From an uncultured Eubacteriales bacterium (GTDB lineage Bacteria; Bacillota; Clostridia; Lachnospirales; Lachnospiraceae): DNA of 64,000 nt. The stretch spans positions 43,430 through 107,429 of the forward strand of contig UQYF01000005.1 of NCBI GenBank assembly GCA_900545175.1. Direction: 5' to 3'. Under the pieces are notes generated by a model that ran no database searches, was not told the DNA's origin, and saw only the letters and a program-made list of their open reading frames with translations. The position numbers and the translations under genes were made by a program. This document shows positions 54,753 through 63,945 of the stretch, piece by piece (position 1 is the first letter of the stretch; each line of letters opens with the position of its first letter).

Positions 54753-55320
54753 ATGGCAAAAACATTTTCTGAAATGCTGTATGAAAAGATGAATATTCGT
54801 GGTGTCATGCAGGCAGATTTATGGAGATTATGAGAAAGTAGAATTTCTTTTGCAGGACGGTATGGCGGCTGACAGGAAGTGCAACGAACTCCTGCAGGAA
54901 CAGTTTTATCTCATGTTCAAAGGGATTGTGGCAGGAAAGATTTATGGAGATGATGATACGTGCAGAAAACTGTTTGATGCGGCAGTGAAGCTTACAATCC
55001 CGGAGTTTCCGAATAATCCGGGTGGGCTGGCATACAGAATTGAGGACAACGGAAGAAATCTGTCGGGAGGCGAGAGGGCGAGAGTGGCACTTGCAAGAGC
55101 ACTTATGTCCGATGCCGGGCTTATTCTGCTTGACGAGCCGTTCGCACATCTCGACAGCGGGAACACCCATGAGATAGAAAAAGGACTGCTTGCCATAGAG
55201 GGAAAAACCATTGTCAATGTAAGTCATGTAATCGATAACGAAAATGCTGCCCGATATGATGAGGTATGGCATATTGAAGATGAAAATATAACCAAATTTT
55301 CATCTTCAATATGTCATTAA
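54753..55320 (+). pseudogene. Broken chimeric gene ending in an ABC ATPase C-terminus
   Basis: A good SD (GAGGGG at 54738-54743) and ATG at 54753 start a frame of 26 codons (MAKTFSEMLYEKMNIRG..) that hits TGA at 54831. The +1 frame continues from about 54815 (GDYEKVEFLLQDG..) to 55320, so one base has probably been gained. The continuing part is an unfamiliar ~80-residue helical stretch, then abruptly LSGGERARVALARAL, Walker B LILLDEPFAHLD and an ATPase C-terminus, with no Walker A at all. It cannot be a functional ATPase. Fusion by deletion plus a frameshift next to an IS is the simplest reading. Confidence 0.7.
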
Positions 55321-55385
55321 ATGAAATAAAAATTGTGCAATGTAACGAATATTTATGTTGCTTCTTATTTGCTTTTGTGAACTTA

Positions 55386-55414
55386 TTGACCCAAAACCAC
55401 ATAAATGGTATAAT
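55386..55414 (+). promoter_or_regulatory. Promoter of the PL11 gene
   Basis: TTGACC (55386-55391), 17 bp, TATAAT (55409-55414); gives a leader of about 125 nt before the ATG at 55547. Confidence 0.8.
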
Positions 55415-55546
55415 TCAAAAGTCGGAAAACATGAATATGGACAAAATTCGGCTGCAATATATGAAAAAAATGAGTAATTATGCCTGGGTGAAAGCGGCGG
55501 CGAGAGATTTTGTCCTGTTTCAGCATCAAGAACAGGAGGTTAAGAA

Positions 55547-58500
55547 ATGCGGAAGAAACAATTACTGGCAGTTGCGCTTTCGGTGTGCCTTGCGGTGACA
55601 CCGCCAATGAGCGTAAATGCACAGACAGGGTTGACTGTGGAGAAGGACAGTGCAGCCGAAGAGACAGTTTCCGAAAGTGAAAGCGGTAGTGAAACGGTCG
55701 AAGAGACAGTTTCAGAGGGTGAAAGCAGTACAACAGCAGAAACCGTTTCTGAGAGCGGAAGCGAGAGCACAACAGAGGCAGAGACAGCTTCCGGGAGCGA
55801 AGCAGAGAGCACAACAGAGGCAGAGACAGCTTCCGAGAGCGAAAGCGAGAGCACTACAGAAACGGAGACAGTTTCAGAGAGCGAGAGCACAACAGAAGCA
55901 GAGACAGCTTCCGAGAGCGAGAACACAACAGAAGCAGAGAGCACTTCCGAGAGTGATATCAACTCAATAGCTAAGGCATATGCCGACAGTGACAGCGATA
56001 GTGCGGTAAGTGCTGAAAACAGCATCACAGAGGATTTTGAGGCTGTGACAGACTTCTGGGGAATGACAGGTACGCTTGTGGATGAGAGCAAGCTTAGCAT
56101 TGCCGAGGATGGAAGCAACCATTATCTGGCAGCAAACGGTCAGAAGTATGCAACCAGAACAGCGACAAAGACCTTTGATAATCTGCCGGATATGGGAACA
56201 GCGGAGGTATCCTTCAAGTGGTACACCACATCTCTTACATCGGACAGCAGGACAGGACGTCCGGGAATCACCTTAAAGAGCGGAGACGTTGATGTAGTAT
56301 CCGTGTATGTAGGTGAGATGAGAGACGCAGGAGCGGACACAGCCGTGTACTATTCCGTACAGGGAGGAGAGATTACCGATACCGGCAAGAAAGTAAAAGC
56401 AGGAGCCGTGCAGGATGTAAAGATTTCCGTTGATTTTACAACCATGAAGGCAGTCATCACCATCAACGGTGAAGAGTATGCCACGGTTGATGTGAATGCT
56501 GCAGCGGGCAAGGTGGATGCGCTGATGCTCAACATGGCAGGAGGAAAGGGTTCAGGCAAGACCTACACCGTCAATATGGGTATTGATGATTTTGCCATGA
56601 GCTGGACTGAGGCAAAGCCTGCCGAGGGCACGATTTCCGAGGATTTTGAGGCTGTGACGGATTTCTGGGGAATGACAGGTGCGCTTGTGGACGAAAGCAA
56701 GCTTAGCATTGCCGAGGATGGAAGCAACCATTATCTGGCAGCAAACGGTCAGAAGTATGCAACCAGAACAGCGACAAAGACCTTTGATAATCTGCCGGAT
56801 ATGGGAACAGCGGAGGTATCCTTCAAGTGGTACACCACATCTCTTACATCGGACAGCAGGACAGGACGTCCGGGAATCACCTTAAAGAGCGGAGACGTTG
56901 ATGTAGTATCCGTGTATGTAGGTGAGATGAGAGACGCAGGAGCGGACACAGCCGTGTACTATTCCGTACAGGGAGGAGAGATTACCGATACCGGCAAGAA
57001 AGTAAAAGCAGGAGCCGTGCAGGATGTAAAGATTTCCGTTGATTTTACAACCATGAAGGCAGTCATCACTATCAACGGTGAAGAGTATGCCACGGTTGAC
57101 GTGAACATGGCAGCAACCAAGGTGGACGCGCTGATGCTCAACATGGCAGGAGGAAAGGGTTCAGGCAAGACCTACACTGTCAATATGGGTATTGATGATT
57201 TTTCATTGTATTACACGGCAGCGGGTGCGATTGAGAAGCCTAAGTTTATTGCATCACTGGCAGAGCTTGAAACTGTCACCGTGACAAAGGAAGAGTTTGA
57301 AGGCAGCTATGCTCATCCACAGACTGTCAAGGCGGTATTGTCAGATGAGACTGAGGTTGAGCTTGAGATTGACCAGGATACCTGGACCTGCAGTCCGGCT
57401 ATTGATGTGAATGAGATGGGTACCATAACCTGGACAGCGTCTGTCAAGCTTCCTGACAAGGTTACCAATCCTTTGAATTTACAGGTAAGCTATGTGATGG
57501 ACTATAAGTCCGATTTTCTGGATACGGATATCAATTCGCTTGGAACATTAAATACATATAACGTGACCAAGCAGGCTTGGGAGTCAGGAGCTTATACTCA
57601 TCCTGAGCAGGTATCGGCAAAGCTTGTAAATGATAAGATAATTACAGTTTCCATAGACAAGAATTCCTGGAAATGCGAGCCTGAGTTTGACGTGGACACA
57701 AAGGGCAGCTATGTATGGACGGCTGACATTGTGGCTCCGGAGGGCTATCGCAATCACAGAGGACTTACGGTTTCCTATACAATGAATTATTACGGCAACT
57801 GGGAGTCCGGGCATGATTATGAGGACGACTTCACCTTCGGCATTTCAGGCTGGAATGTATGGGGCAAGGACGTAGATAAGACCTCAGGTACAGGTGGATT
57901 TACGTTCAGTCTCAAAGAAGAGGACGGAAATGCATATCTGTATGGTACAGTAAGCAAGAGTGGTGCAGGAAGAGGTTCAAGACTTGATTTACCCGGAGGC
58001 ATTGTAAAGGGTGCGACCATGGAGTTTGACTGGAACCCTGCTGTAGTGGCAAGCGGACATGCAGATCTCCTGTTTATGGCACCTGTGGCAAAGCAGAACT
58101 ATTTTACCATCTATGCTGACAGCACGGGAGCAATCAAGTACTATACTACAGAAGATGCAAACAACGATGATGCTGTGAATAACGGCTTTGAGGGCATTAT
58201 CGCGGAGGCAGATGCCGTGGCAACGGGTGTAGGTGAGCTTAATCAGTGGTTTACCGTGAAGATGGATTTTGATTACATCGCGCACACGGCAGCCATCACG
58301 GTAACTTCCAAGGCTGACCCGTCAAAGACCTACTCGGCAGATAATATTGCCATTGATGAGAGAGCTAACGGACTTTCGCTGATGGTTGTGCGTAAGCCGG
58401 CTGCATGTTCACAGGCAGATGTGGCCTTTGACAATATTGTTGTTGATTACAGTAAATTCGATGAAAACGACATTGTAGATGTAGACCAGCCTTCATATGT

Positions 58501-61500
58501 GAATGTTGCAGCCGTAAAATTTGATGAATATACCTTCCCTTCTGAGGTTACGGTAACACTTGGAGATGGTTCTTCAGAGACGGTAAAGGTGGGCGAATGG
58601 ACAGCAGAGCCTGCATTTGACAAGAATACAGAGGCTGTTTATACATGGACGGCACCTCTTATACCTGGACAGTACACCAATTACTTTGATTTAAAGGCTT
58701 CATTTTCAATGAACTATACTATGCTGCCTTATGTGACGAGTGTGAATAATCCTGCAACTCTTGAGCTTGAATATGGCGAGGCATGGGACGTAAGCGAACT
58801 TCCGGAGACAGCTACCATTATTCTGAGCGACGGAACTGTACGCACCGATGCACCTGTAGGTGAGTGGACAGCTATCCGCGCATTTAATTCGGAGGCAGAG
58901 GGTATCTACATTTATGGTGCCAAGCTGGCAGAGAACGAGGGCGAATACGCTATAGATTATGATGCCATTACCGTAAACGAGTATCACGGTGATTCGGCGA
59001 AGGACGAGTTAAAGGATTCCTTTATCTATGATGTATATTATAGAGTAAGCTACTATAAGAGCAATAACAATTACAACGGTTATGAGAGAGCTATGGAATA
59101 TCTGGACCGCGGTGTGACGGCAGTTCCTGCGGACAATGGTATCCTGGTATCTTGGAGATGTTTGGTTGATGAGTATGGCACAGATGTACAGTTCAACGTG
59201 CTCAGAAACGGTAAGCAGATTAATTCAGAGCCTATCACAAGCAAGACCAATTATCTGGATACAGAGGGAGAACCGGGCAATTTATATGCCGTGGAGACCA
59301 TAAAGAACGGAAAAAAGACCACCTCAGAGTATGTGAAAGCATTGTCTGAGAGCTATCTGTCAATTCCTCTTCAGAAGCCGGATCCTCAGCCGGATAAGGA
59401 TGGAAACCTTGCAACCTATTCCATCAATGATGCAGGTGTTGCAGATGTGGACGGCGACGGACAGTATGAGATCGTGGTAAAGTGGTATCCTTCAGATGCT
59501 TTTGATTCAGGAAAGCAGGACGGACCTTCCGCACCTACTATTTTTGACTGCTATGAGATGGACGGTACGCCTCTGTGGAGAATCAATATGGGACTGGAGC
59601 TTCCATCAGGCGCCCATTGGAACCAGTTCATGCTCTACGATATGGACGAGGACGGAAAGGCAGAGTTCTTTATTAAGACCTCTGACGGTACAATCAGTTA
59701 CAGACCGAATGCAGATGGCTTGTTTGACATGAATGATGAGAGCACAATTATTTCCTACATTGGTGATAAGAGTGTTATTCCGGGAAAGAATGTCAACAGC
59801 ACAGGACATGTGAATGCAAACAGTAATGAATATGTTACAGTATTCAATGGTGCGACAGGAGAAGAGATTGACACCATAGATTATATCAATACCGTAAAAG
59901 GAGTAGGTTTTGATGCCTATGGCGATAACTGGGGCAACCGTGCATCACGTTTCAATATCGCTATTGCATACCTGCCAAAGGATAAGGACAATGCTGACTG
60001 TACAGAGACAATTCCGGCAGTGTTACTTAACCGTGGATATTATAATAAGACAACCGTTGCAGCATATACGTTAAGAGATGGAAAGCTGCAGCTTGAGTGG
60101 AATTTTAATACAGAAAACGGTACGGAATATGCAGGCAAGGGTAACCATAATGTGGCAACCGGCGATATGGATAACGATGGATTTGACGAGCTGGTAATCG
60201 GTGCAATGGCAATCGACCATGACGGTACTGTATTGTGGGTAAAGAATGGTAAGAATGGTCAGGATTACCAGGGACATGCAGATTCCATCCATCTTACAGC
60301 CATGAATCCTGAAAAGCCTACACAGTTGTATGTATTTACACCTTCTGAGGAGAAGGAATCTACATTGAATGCAACTTTGTCCAATGCGGCAAACGGAAGC
60401 CGTATCAACGGCACATGGAATGCACTTGCAGATATCGGACGAGGTGTTGCTGCCAATATTACGCCTGCTGAAGGTTTTGAATATTGGGCAAACAATCCTA
60501 ATAGTGAAGGAAACATTACAGGTGCAATCTTCAATATTAAGGGAAGTGTAATTGCGGCTACAAAGCCGGATAATATCTCTACCAACTGGGTTATCTATTG
60601 GGATGGCGATTTGTTAAGCGAGCTTGCAGACGGATATAGTGCGAGCAGCGCAGGTACTGCACAGTCAATTTACAAGTATGACTGGGAGAACAATGCTTTA
60701 GACAGAATCGAGACATTTGAGGGAACACATACTAATAACTCAACCAAGAATAACCCAAGCTTAACCGCAGATTTATTCGGTGACTGGCGTGAAGAGGTTA
60801 TGGTAGGTAACTCTGACAACACTGAGCTGCATATCTACATGACAAGCTATGAGACAGATTATATGATTTACTCATTGATGCAGGATCCTGTATATCGTAA
60901 TGCTGTGGCTAACCAGAACACTGCATACAACCAGCCGCCTCACTTAGGCTTCTACCTGGGCGAGGACAATAAGGATCAGGTGCTTGCTATGGAGCTTCCT
61001 ACAGCAAAGATCCGTTATACAACAGACGGCACTCAGACAGCAGAGGGTGACTACGTTGCAAAGGCGGAGGTTGTAGCTGATGAGGCTGCTGTAAATGATG
61101 CACTTAATGAGGCTCTTGAGAATGAGGAGTTAAAGACTGCTCTGAACTGCAATGATGCATCAGACCTGAAGGCTTACATGCTTAAGAAGCTTTTGAAGGC
61201 AGCAGAGGACAAGAAGCTTGGTACTGTTTCATCTGACAACACAATTGTCATGGACGTCAAGGTGAAGCTGTATATCAATGGAAGCACGGACTATGTATAT
61301 GCGACAAGGGAGAATTTCCCTTCGGACGGTGTTGACGTGCTCATTCCTTATCCGGAAGGAACCTCGAAGGATGGTTTTGAGTTTGTGATTAACCATCTTG
61401 TAACCATGGGCTGCAACGGAAGAAACGTAGGTGATATGGAGGTATTCTCAAGTTACAACGCTTCCGATGCATGGAAGATAACAAAGGGAGACGACGGTCT

Positions 61501-61987
61501 TACAATCCATATTATGAGTGCATCTCCTTTTAGTATTGCATGGCAGAAGTCGGAGAATATTCCGAAGGACCCTGAGCCGGGCGAGCCTGGAACAACAGAA
61601 CCTGGAACAACGGAGCCTGGAACAACAGAACCGGGAACAACGGAGCCTGGAACAACAGAGCCTGGAACAACGGAGCCTGGAACGACGGAGCCTGGAACAA
61701 CAGAGCCGGGAACGACAGAACCGGGAACAACGGAGCCTGAAACAACAGCTCCAAGCAACGAGGAGCCTGAAAGCAGCGCTGCAGCGATAAGTCCTAACAC
61801 AGGATTTAATGGCCCGGCAGGCGGAAACGGCGGCGTCAACAATGGAAGCATCAACAACGCTTCAACTGAAGCAGCAAAGACAGCTTCGTGGGCAATCTAC
61901 CCAATATTGGCAATATTCGTATTGATGATGGCGGGAGGAACATTCTTCTATACGAGGTATGAAAAGAAGAGAAAAAACAATAAGTAA
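55547..61987 (+). CDS. Giant cell-wall rhamnogalacturonan lyase (PL11) with adhesin-like repeats
   Basis: 2146 residues; SD AGGAGG 7 nt upstream. Signal peptide 1-25; Ser/Glu/Thr-rich spacer ~30-155; two near-identical 203-residue jelly-roll-like units from 162 and 365; two Ig-like Big_4-type units (~563-750); another jelly-roll (~753-970); two more Ig-like units (~975-1147). The PL11 catalytic domain (~1175-1835) has LDRGVTAVPADNGILVSWR, calcium DxDxDG motifs, GDWREEV and NQPPHLGFYLG. Then come a ~170-residue domain, ten PGTTE repeats (2014-2063), a sortase-type SPNTG (2082-2086), a TM helix (~2114-2136) and a basic tail. It cleaves the rhamnogalacturonan-I backbone outside the cell. SPNTG fits (S/P)PxTG sorting, but its distance to the TM helix is unusual. 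Confidence 0.9.
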   Translation: MRKKQLLAVALSVCLAVTPPMSVNAQTGLTVEKDSAAEETVSESESGSETVEETVSEGESSTTAETVSESGSESTTEAETASGSEAESTTEAETASESESESTTETETVSESESTTEAETASESENTTEAESTSESDINSIAKAYADSDSDSAVSAENSITEDFEAVTDFWGMTGTLVDESKLSIAEDGSNHYLAANGQKYATRTATKTFDNLPDMGTAEVSFKWYTTSLTSDSRTGRPGITLKSGDVDVVSVYVGEMRDAGADTAVYYSVQGGEITDTGKKVKAGAVQDVKISVDFTTMKAVITINGEEYATVDVNAAAGKVDALMLNMAGGKGSGKTYTVNMGIDDFAMSWTEAKPAEGTISEDFEAVTDFWGMTGALVDESKLSIAEDGSNHYLAANGQKYATRTATKTFDNLPDMGTAEVSFKWYTTSLTSDSRTGRPGITLKSGDVDVVSVYVGEMRDAGADTAVYYSVQGGEITDTGKKVKAGAVQDVKISVDFTTMKAVITINGEEYATVDVNMAATKVDALMLNMAGGKGSGKTYTVNMGIDDFSLYYTAAGAIEKPKFIASLAELETVTVTKEEFEGSYAHPQTVKAVLSDETEVELEIDQDTWTCSPAIDVNEMGTITWTASVKLPDKVTNPLNLQVSYVMDYKSDFLDTDINSLGTLNTYNVTKQAWESGAYTHPEQVSAKLVNDKIITVSIDKNSWKCEPEFDVDTKGSYVWTADIVAPEGYRNHRGLTVSYTMNYYGNWESGHDYEDDFTFGISGWNVWGKDVDKTSGTGGFTFSLKEEDGNAYLYGTVSKSGAGRGSRLDLPGGIVKGATMEFDWNPAVVASGHADLLFMAPVAKQNYFTIYADSTGAIKYYTTEDANNDDAVNNGFEGIIAEADAVATGVGELNQWFTVKMDFDYIAHTAAITVTSKADPSKTYSADNIAIDERANGLSLMVVRKPAACSQADVAFDNIVVDYSKFDENDIVDVDQPSYVNVAAVKFDEYTFPSEVTVTLGDGSSETVKVGEWTAEPAFDKNTEAVYTWTAPLIPGQYTNYFDLKASFSMNYTMLPYVTSVNNPATLELEYGEAWDVSELPETATIILSDGTVRTDAPVGEWTAIRAFNSEAEGIYIYGAKLAENEGEYAIDYDAITVNEYHGDSAKDELKDSFIYDVYYRVSYYKSNNNYNGYERAMEYLDRGVTAVPADNGILVSWRCLVDEYGTDVQFNVLRNGKQINSEPITSKTNYLDTEGEPGNLYAVETIKNGKKTTSEYVKALSESYLSIPLQKPDPQPDKDGNLATYSINDAGVADVDGDGQYEIVVKWYPSDAFDSGKQDGPSAPTIFDCYEMDGTPLWRINMGLELPSGAHWNQFMLYDMDEDGKAEFFIKTSDGTISYRPNADGLFDMNDESTIISYIGDKSVIPGKNVNSTGHVNANSNEYVTVFNGATGEEIDTIDYINTVKGVGFDAYGDNWGNRASRFNIAIAYLPKDKDNADCTETIPAVLLNRGYYNKTTVAAYTLRDGKLQLEWNFNTENGTEYAGKGNHNVATGDMDNDGFDELVIGAMAIDHDGTVLWVKNGKNGQDYQGHADSIHLTAMNPEKPTQLYVFTPSEEKESTLNATLSNAANGSRINGTWNALADIGRGVAANITPAEGFEYWANNPNSEGNITGAIFNIKGSVIAATKPDNISTNWVIYWDGDLLSELADGYSASSAGTAQSIYKYDWENNALDRIETFEGTHTNNSTKNNPSLTADLFGDWREEVMVGNSDNTELHIYMTSYETDYMIYSLMQDPVYRNAVANQNTAYNQPPHLGFYLGEDNKDQVLAMELPTAKIRYTTDGTQTAEGDYVAKAEVVADEAAVNDALNEALENEELKTALNCNDASDLKAYMLKKLLKAAEDKKLGTVSSDNTIVMDVKVKLYINGSTDYVYATRENFPSDGVDVLIPYPEGTSKDGFEFVINHLVTMGCNGRNVGDMEVFSSYNASDAWKITKGDDGLTIHIMSASPFSIAWQKSENIPKDPEPGEPGTTEPGTTEPGTTEPGTTEPGTTEPGTTEPGTTEPGTTEPGTTEPGTTEPETTAPSNEEPESSAAAISPNTGFNGPAGGNGGVNNGSINNASTEAAKTASWAIYPILAIFVLMMAGGTFFYTRYEKKRKNNK
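55655..55965 (+). repeat. Degenerate Ser/Glu/Thr-coding tandem repeats
   Basis: Units of the type GAGACAGCTTCCGAGAGCGA plus ACAACAGAGGCA recur, encoding TASESES-TTEAE variants. It forms the spacer after the signal peptide of the PL11 protein and is prone to length change. Confidence 0.75.
56030..57204 (+). repeat. 609-bp near-identical tandem duplication in the PL11 gene
   Basis: 56030-56595 and 56639-57204 are almost identical (period 609 bp, 203 codons), differing at a handful of bases such as TACG/TGCG near 56070/56679. Such high identity at silent sites means recent duplication or gene conversion. It doubles a carbohydrate-binding-type domain. Confidence 0.92.
61586..61750 (+). repeat. 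15-bp tandem repeat encoding PGTTE
   Basis: Ten copies of CCTGGAACAACAGAA-type units (61586-61735) with third-position variation only, then one degenerate copy (PETTA). A flexible stalk before the wall anchor. Confidence 0.93.
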
Positions 61988-62016
61988 TAATTGATAGTGA
62001 ATTAGAATTTATTTTA

Positions 62017-62060
62017 CGTCGGCAGTTGACCACGGATGGTTGCTGCCGATGTTTTACTTT
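62017..62060 (+). terminator. Terminator between PL11 and HD-GYP genes
   Basis: TCGGCAG (62019-62025)/CTGCCGA (62043-62049) with inner CCA/TGG, then TGTTTTACTTTT. It overlaps the end of the convergent HD-GYP gene. Confidence 0.65.
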
Positions 62061-63748
62061 TCGGCATATTCGTTATACAGCGCCTTTAGTTCGCCGCGGC
62101 ACTCAAGGAATATCTTTCCGAGAAATGGGTCAAAGTGGGTTCCAAGCGAGCTCTCTATTATGCCAAAAGCAGTGTCATAGGAGTAGGCTTCCTTGTAGCA
62201 GCGCTTGCTGACAAGCGCATCGAATACGTCGGCAAGAGCCATCATTCGCGCCTCGAGAGGAATGTCCTCGCCGGCTCTCCCCTCAGGATAGCCGCTTCCG
62301 TTCCACTTCTCGTGGTGGTAGTGGGCTACGTTCCTGGCAAGCTCGACAAATTCATCGTTCTCAACACCGCGCAGGATGTTCTCGACTATCGCGGCGCCCT
62401 CGGCTGCATGGCGCTTCATCTGGTTGTATTCCTCATCGGTATAGCGCCCCTGCTTTTGAAGTATGCTGTCTGCGATGGCGATTTTCCCGAGGTCGTGCAT
62501 TGGAGCGGCCTTGGAGAGCATCTGAAGGAACTCGGCGTTGATGCACAGATCTTCGCAGTACGGCAGCAGCCGCTTGGAGTAGATATCTATGACGGCGCTG
62601 GTGCGCTTTATGTGGCCGCCCGTGCTGTTGTCCCGGCTCTCGACCATGGCCGCCATGCCGAGAACCATCATGTCCTTTATGTGGGAGATGTCGGCGGTCT
62701 TTGAGGCAACCTCTTTTTTCAAATTCAGGTTGTAGTTCTTGATGGTGTTCAGATAATTGTTCTCGCTCGTCCGGTCAATCAGCTCGATGATGTATCCGAC
62801 CTTTCTTCTTTTTCCATAGGTAATACTCCTGACAGTCACATCAAAATAGCGGTCATCAAAATGGACTGTCTTTGACTTAGGGCTGCTTTCAAACGCCCAG
62901 TTTATTATATCATCGTATAGAAATGAGTCGGATTGTGGCACAGGTCTGTCAACATGCCAGGAGGCGCTTATTTCAGGAAAGAGTTCCTTGGCATAGTCGT
63001 TGGCGCCTATATAGCGGAACTTTCTATCCAGCTCGATATAACCATATTCCTTTAAGCGGTCGACGGATGCGGCAATATTGGATGACATGTCGAACATGTT
63101 GATGCGCTCGGCGATATTCACCATTAGAATGGAGCCGATAAGATAGCCTATTGAGAGATAACTTATATTGGTGTGGACTATACGCTGGAGGATATATGTT
63201 CCGGCGACGGCAATACCGAGCAGACACATGACCGAGACAGTCCTTGTCGAGACAGTGCTGCTCTTTTTTATCGAATAGATGAGGTAAAACAGTATGAGTG
63301 CTGCGTAGACTAGCATCAGAGCAGTGTTGAGAAAATGTGTAGGTGCATATACCTTTTCAAGATAGCTGTAGCCGTCGGTGTGTGCAAGGCTTACTGATTT
63401 GTAATATATCGGGGAAATGCCTATGGTCATTGCGAGGCAGAATACGGTCGTGGCAAAGATAAAAAGTGACCAGGTGAGTGAGCGTGGAACTTTCACGCCG
63501 CACATCCGCGTGAGCAGATGTATGAGCAGAAAAGGGCAGTAGCAGTTTCCGATATAGATGAGCTTCTGCGAAAAAAGTGCCATATCAAGAGAACTTGAAA
63601 CCGCAAGAAGAAAACGTCCGCCGCTGTTTAAGATTAGAGCTATGCCGAAGCAGACAAACAGATTATCAACCTTAGGGTTTCTCACAAGGTAGTATTCGGT
63701 CATTGAAAGGGTTATGATGAATGTTACAAGGTAGAGAGCTGTTATCAT
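62054..63748 (-). CDS. 7TM-sensor HD-GYP domain protein (putative c-di-GMP phosphodiesterase)
   Basis: 564 residues. The first ~210 form seven hydrophobic segments as in 7TM sensor histidine kinases; a PAS-like domain (~225-340) and a short coiled coil lead to an HD-GYP domain (~365-550). Metal and substrate motifs: His in GGHIKRTS, HDLGK (H418-D419), HHEKWNGSGYP (~476-488) and ALADVFDAL. HD-GYP enzymes hydrolyse c-di-GMP to GMP. The catalytic half is visibly more GC-rich and uses more GCC/CTC-type codons than its neighbours. With the GGDEF gene at 45.8 kb it could form a turnover pair, but they are far apart. Confidence 0.9.
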   Translation of the reverse strand: MITALYLVTFIITLSMTEYYLVRNPKVDNLFVCFGIALILNSGGRFLLAVSSSLDMALFSQKLIYIGNCYCPFLLIHLLTRMCGVKVPRSLTWSLFIFATTVFCLAMTIGISPIYYKSVSLAHTDGYSYLEKVYAPTHFLNTALMLVYAALILFYLIYSIKKSSTVSTRTVSVMCLLGIAVAGTYILQRIVHTNISYLSIGYLIGSILMVNIAERINMFDMSSNIAASVDRLKEYGYIELDRKFRYIGANDYAKELFPEISASWHVDRPVPQSDSFLYDDIINWAFESSPKSKTVHFDDRYFDVTVRSITYGKRRKVGYIIELIDRTSENNYLNTIKNYNLNLKKEVASKTADISHIKDMMVLGMAAMVESRDNSTGGHIKRTSAVIDIYSKRLLPYCEDLCINAEFLQMLSKAAPMHDLGKIAIADSILQKQGRYTDEEYNQMKRHAAEGAAIVENILRGVENDEFVELARNVAHYHHEKWNGSGYPEGRAGEDIPLEARMMALADVFDALVSKRCYKEAYSYDTAFGIIESSLGTHFDPFLGKIFLECRGELKALYNEYAEK

Positions 63749-63945
63749 GGTGAGTCTCCTGTATCATTTGCTGTCAAAAATAAACCGTGAACAGAAAAAT
63801 CATATCACATCAGAGGTGTAAAAGCAAGCCGCTTAGCTGCTTGAAAGCATGGTAAAACAGGGCTCTTTCGACAAAAATTAAAAGTTGTCAAAAGTAACTT
63901 TGAGGGTTGAAAAAGATGTGAATATAAAGTAAAATTATTATTTAA
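63749..63945. other. Intergenic region upstream of the HD-GYP gene
   Basis: AT-rich, no ORF; GGAG lies 7 nt before the HD-GYP ATG on the minus strand (63756-63759 area). I see no confident promoter and no feature other than the adjoining IS end. Confidence 0.4.

Noticed and set aside
55311..55598. 95-codon plus-strand frame upstream of PL11
   Set aside because: Crosses the PL11 promoter, SD and start; composition not protein-like.
55540..56118. 192-codon minus-strand frame at the start of the PL11 gene
   Set aside because: Arises from the ESE/TTE repeats read backwards; no start signals.
61586..61750. 15-bp tandem repeats considered as a CRISPR-like array
   Set aside because: Contiguous with no spacers, in frame within a gene, variation only at third codon positions.
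62135..62704. 189-codon open frame opposite the HD-GYP gene
   Set aside because: It runs antisense to the conserved HD-GYP domain and mirrors its GC-rich codons; no SD and no recognisable protein.
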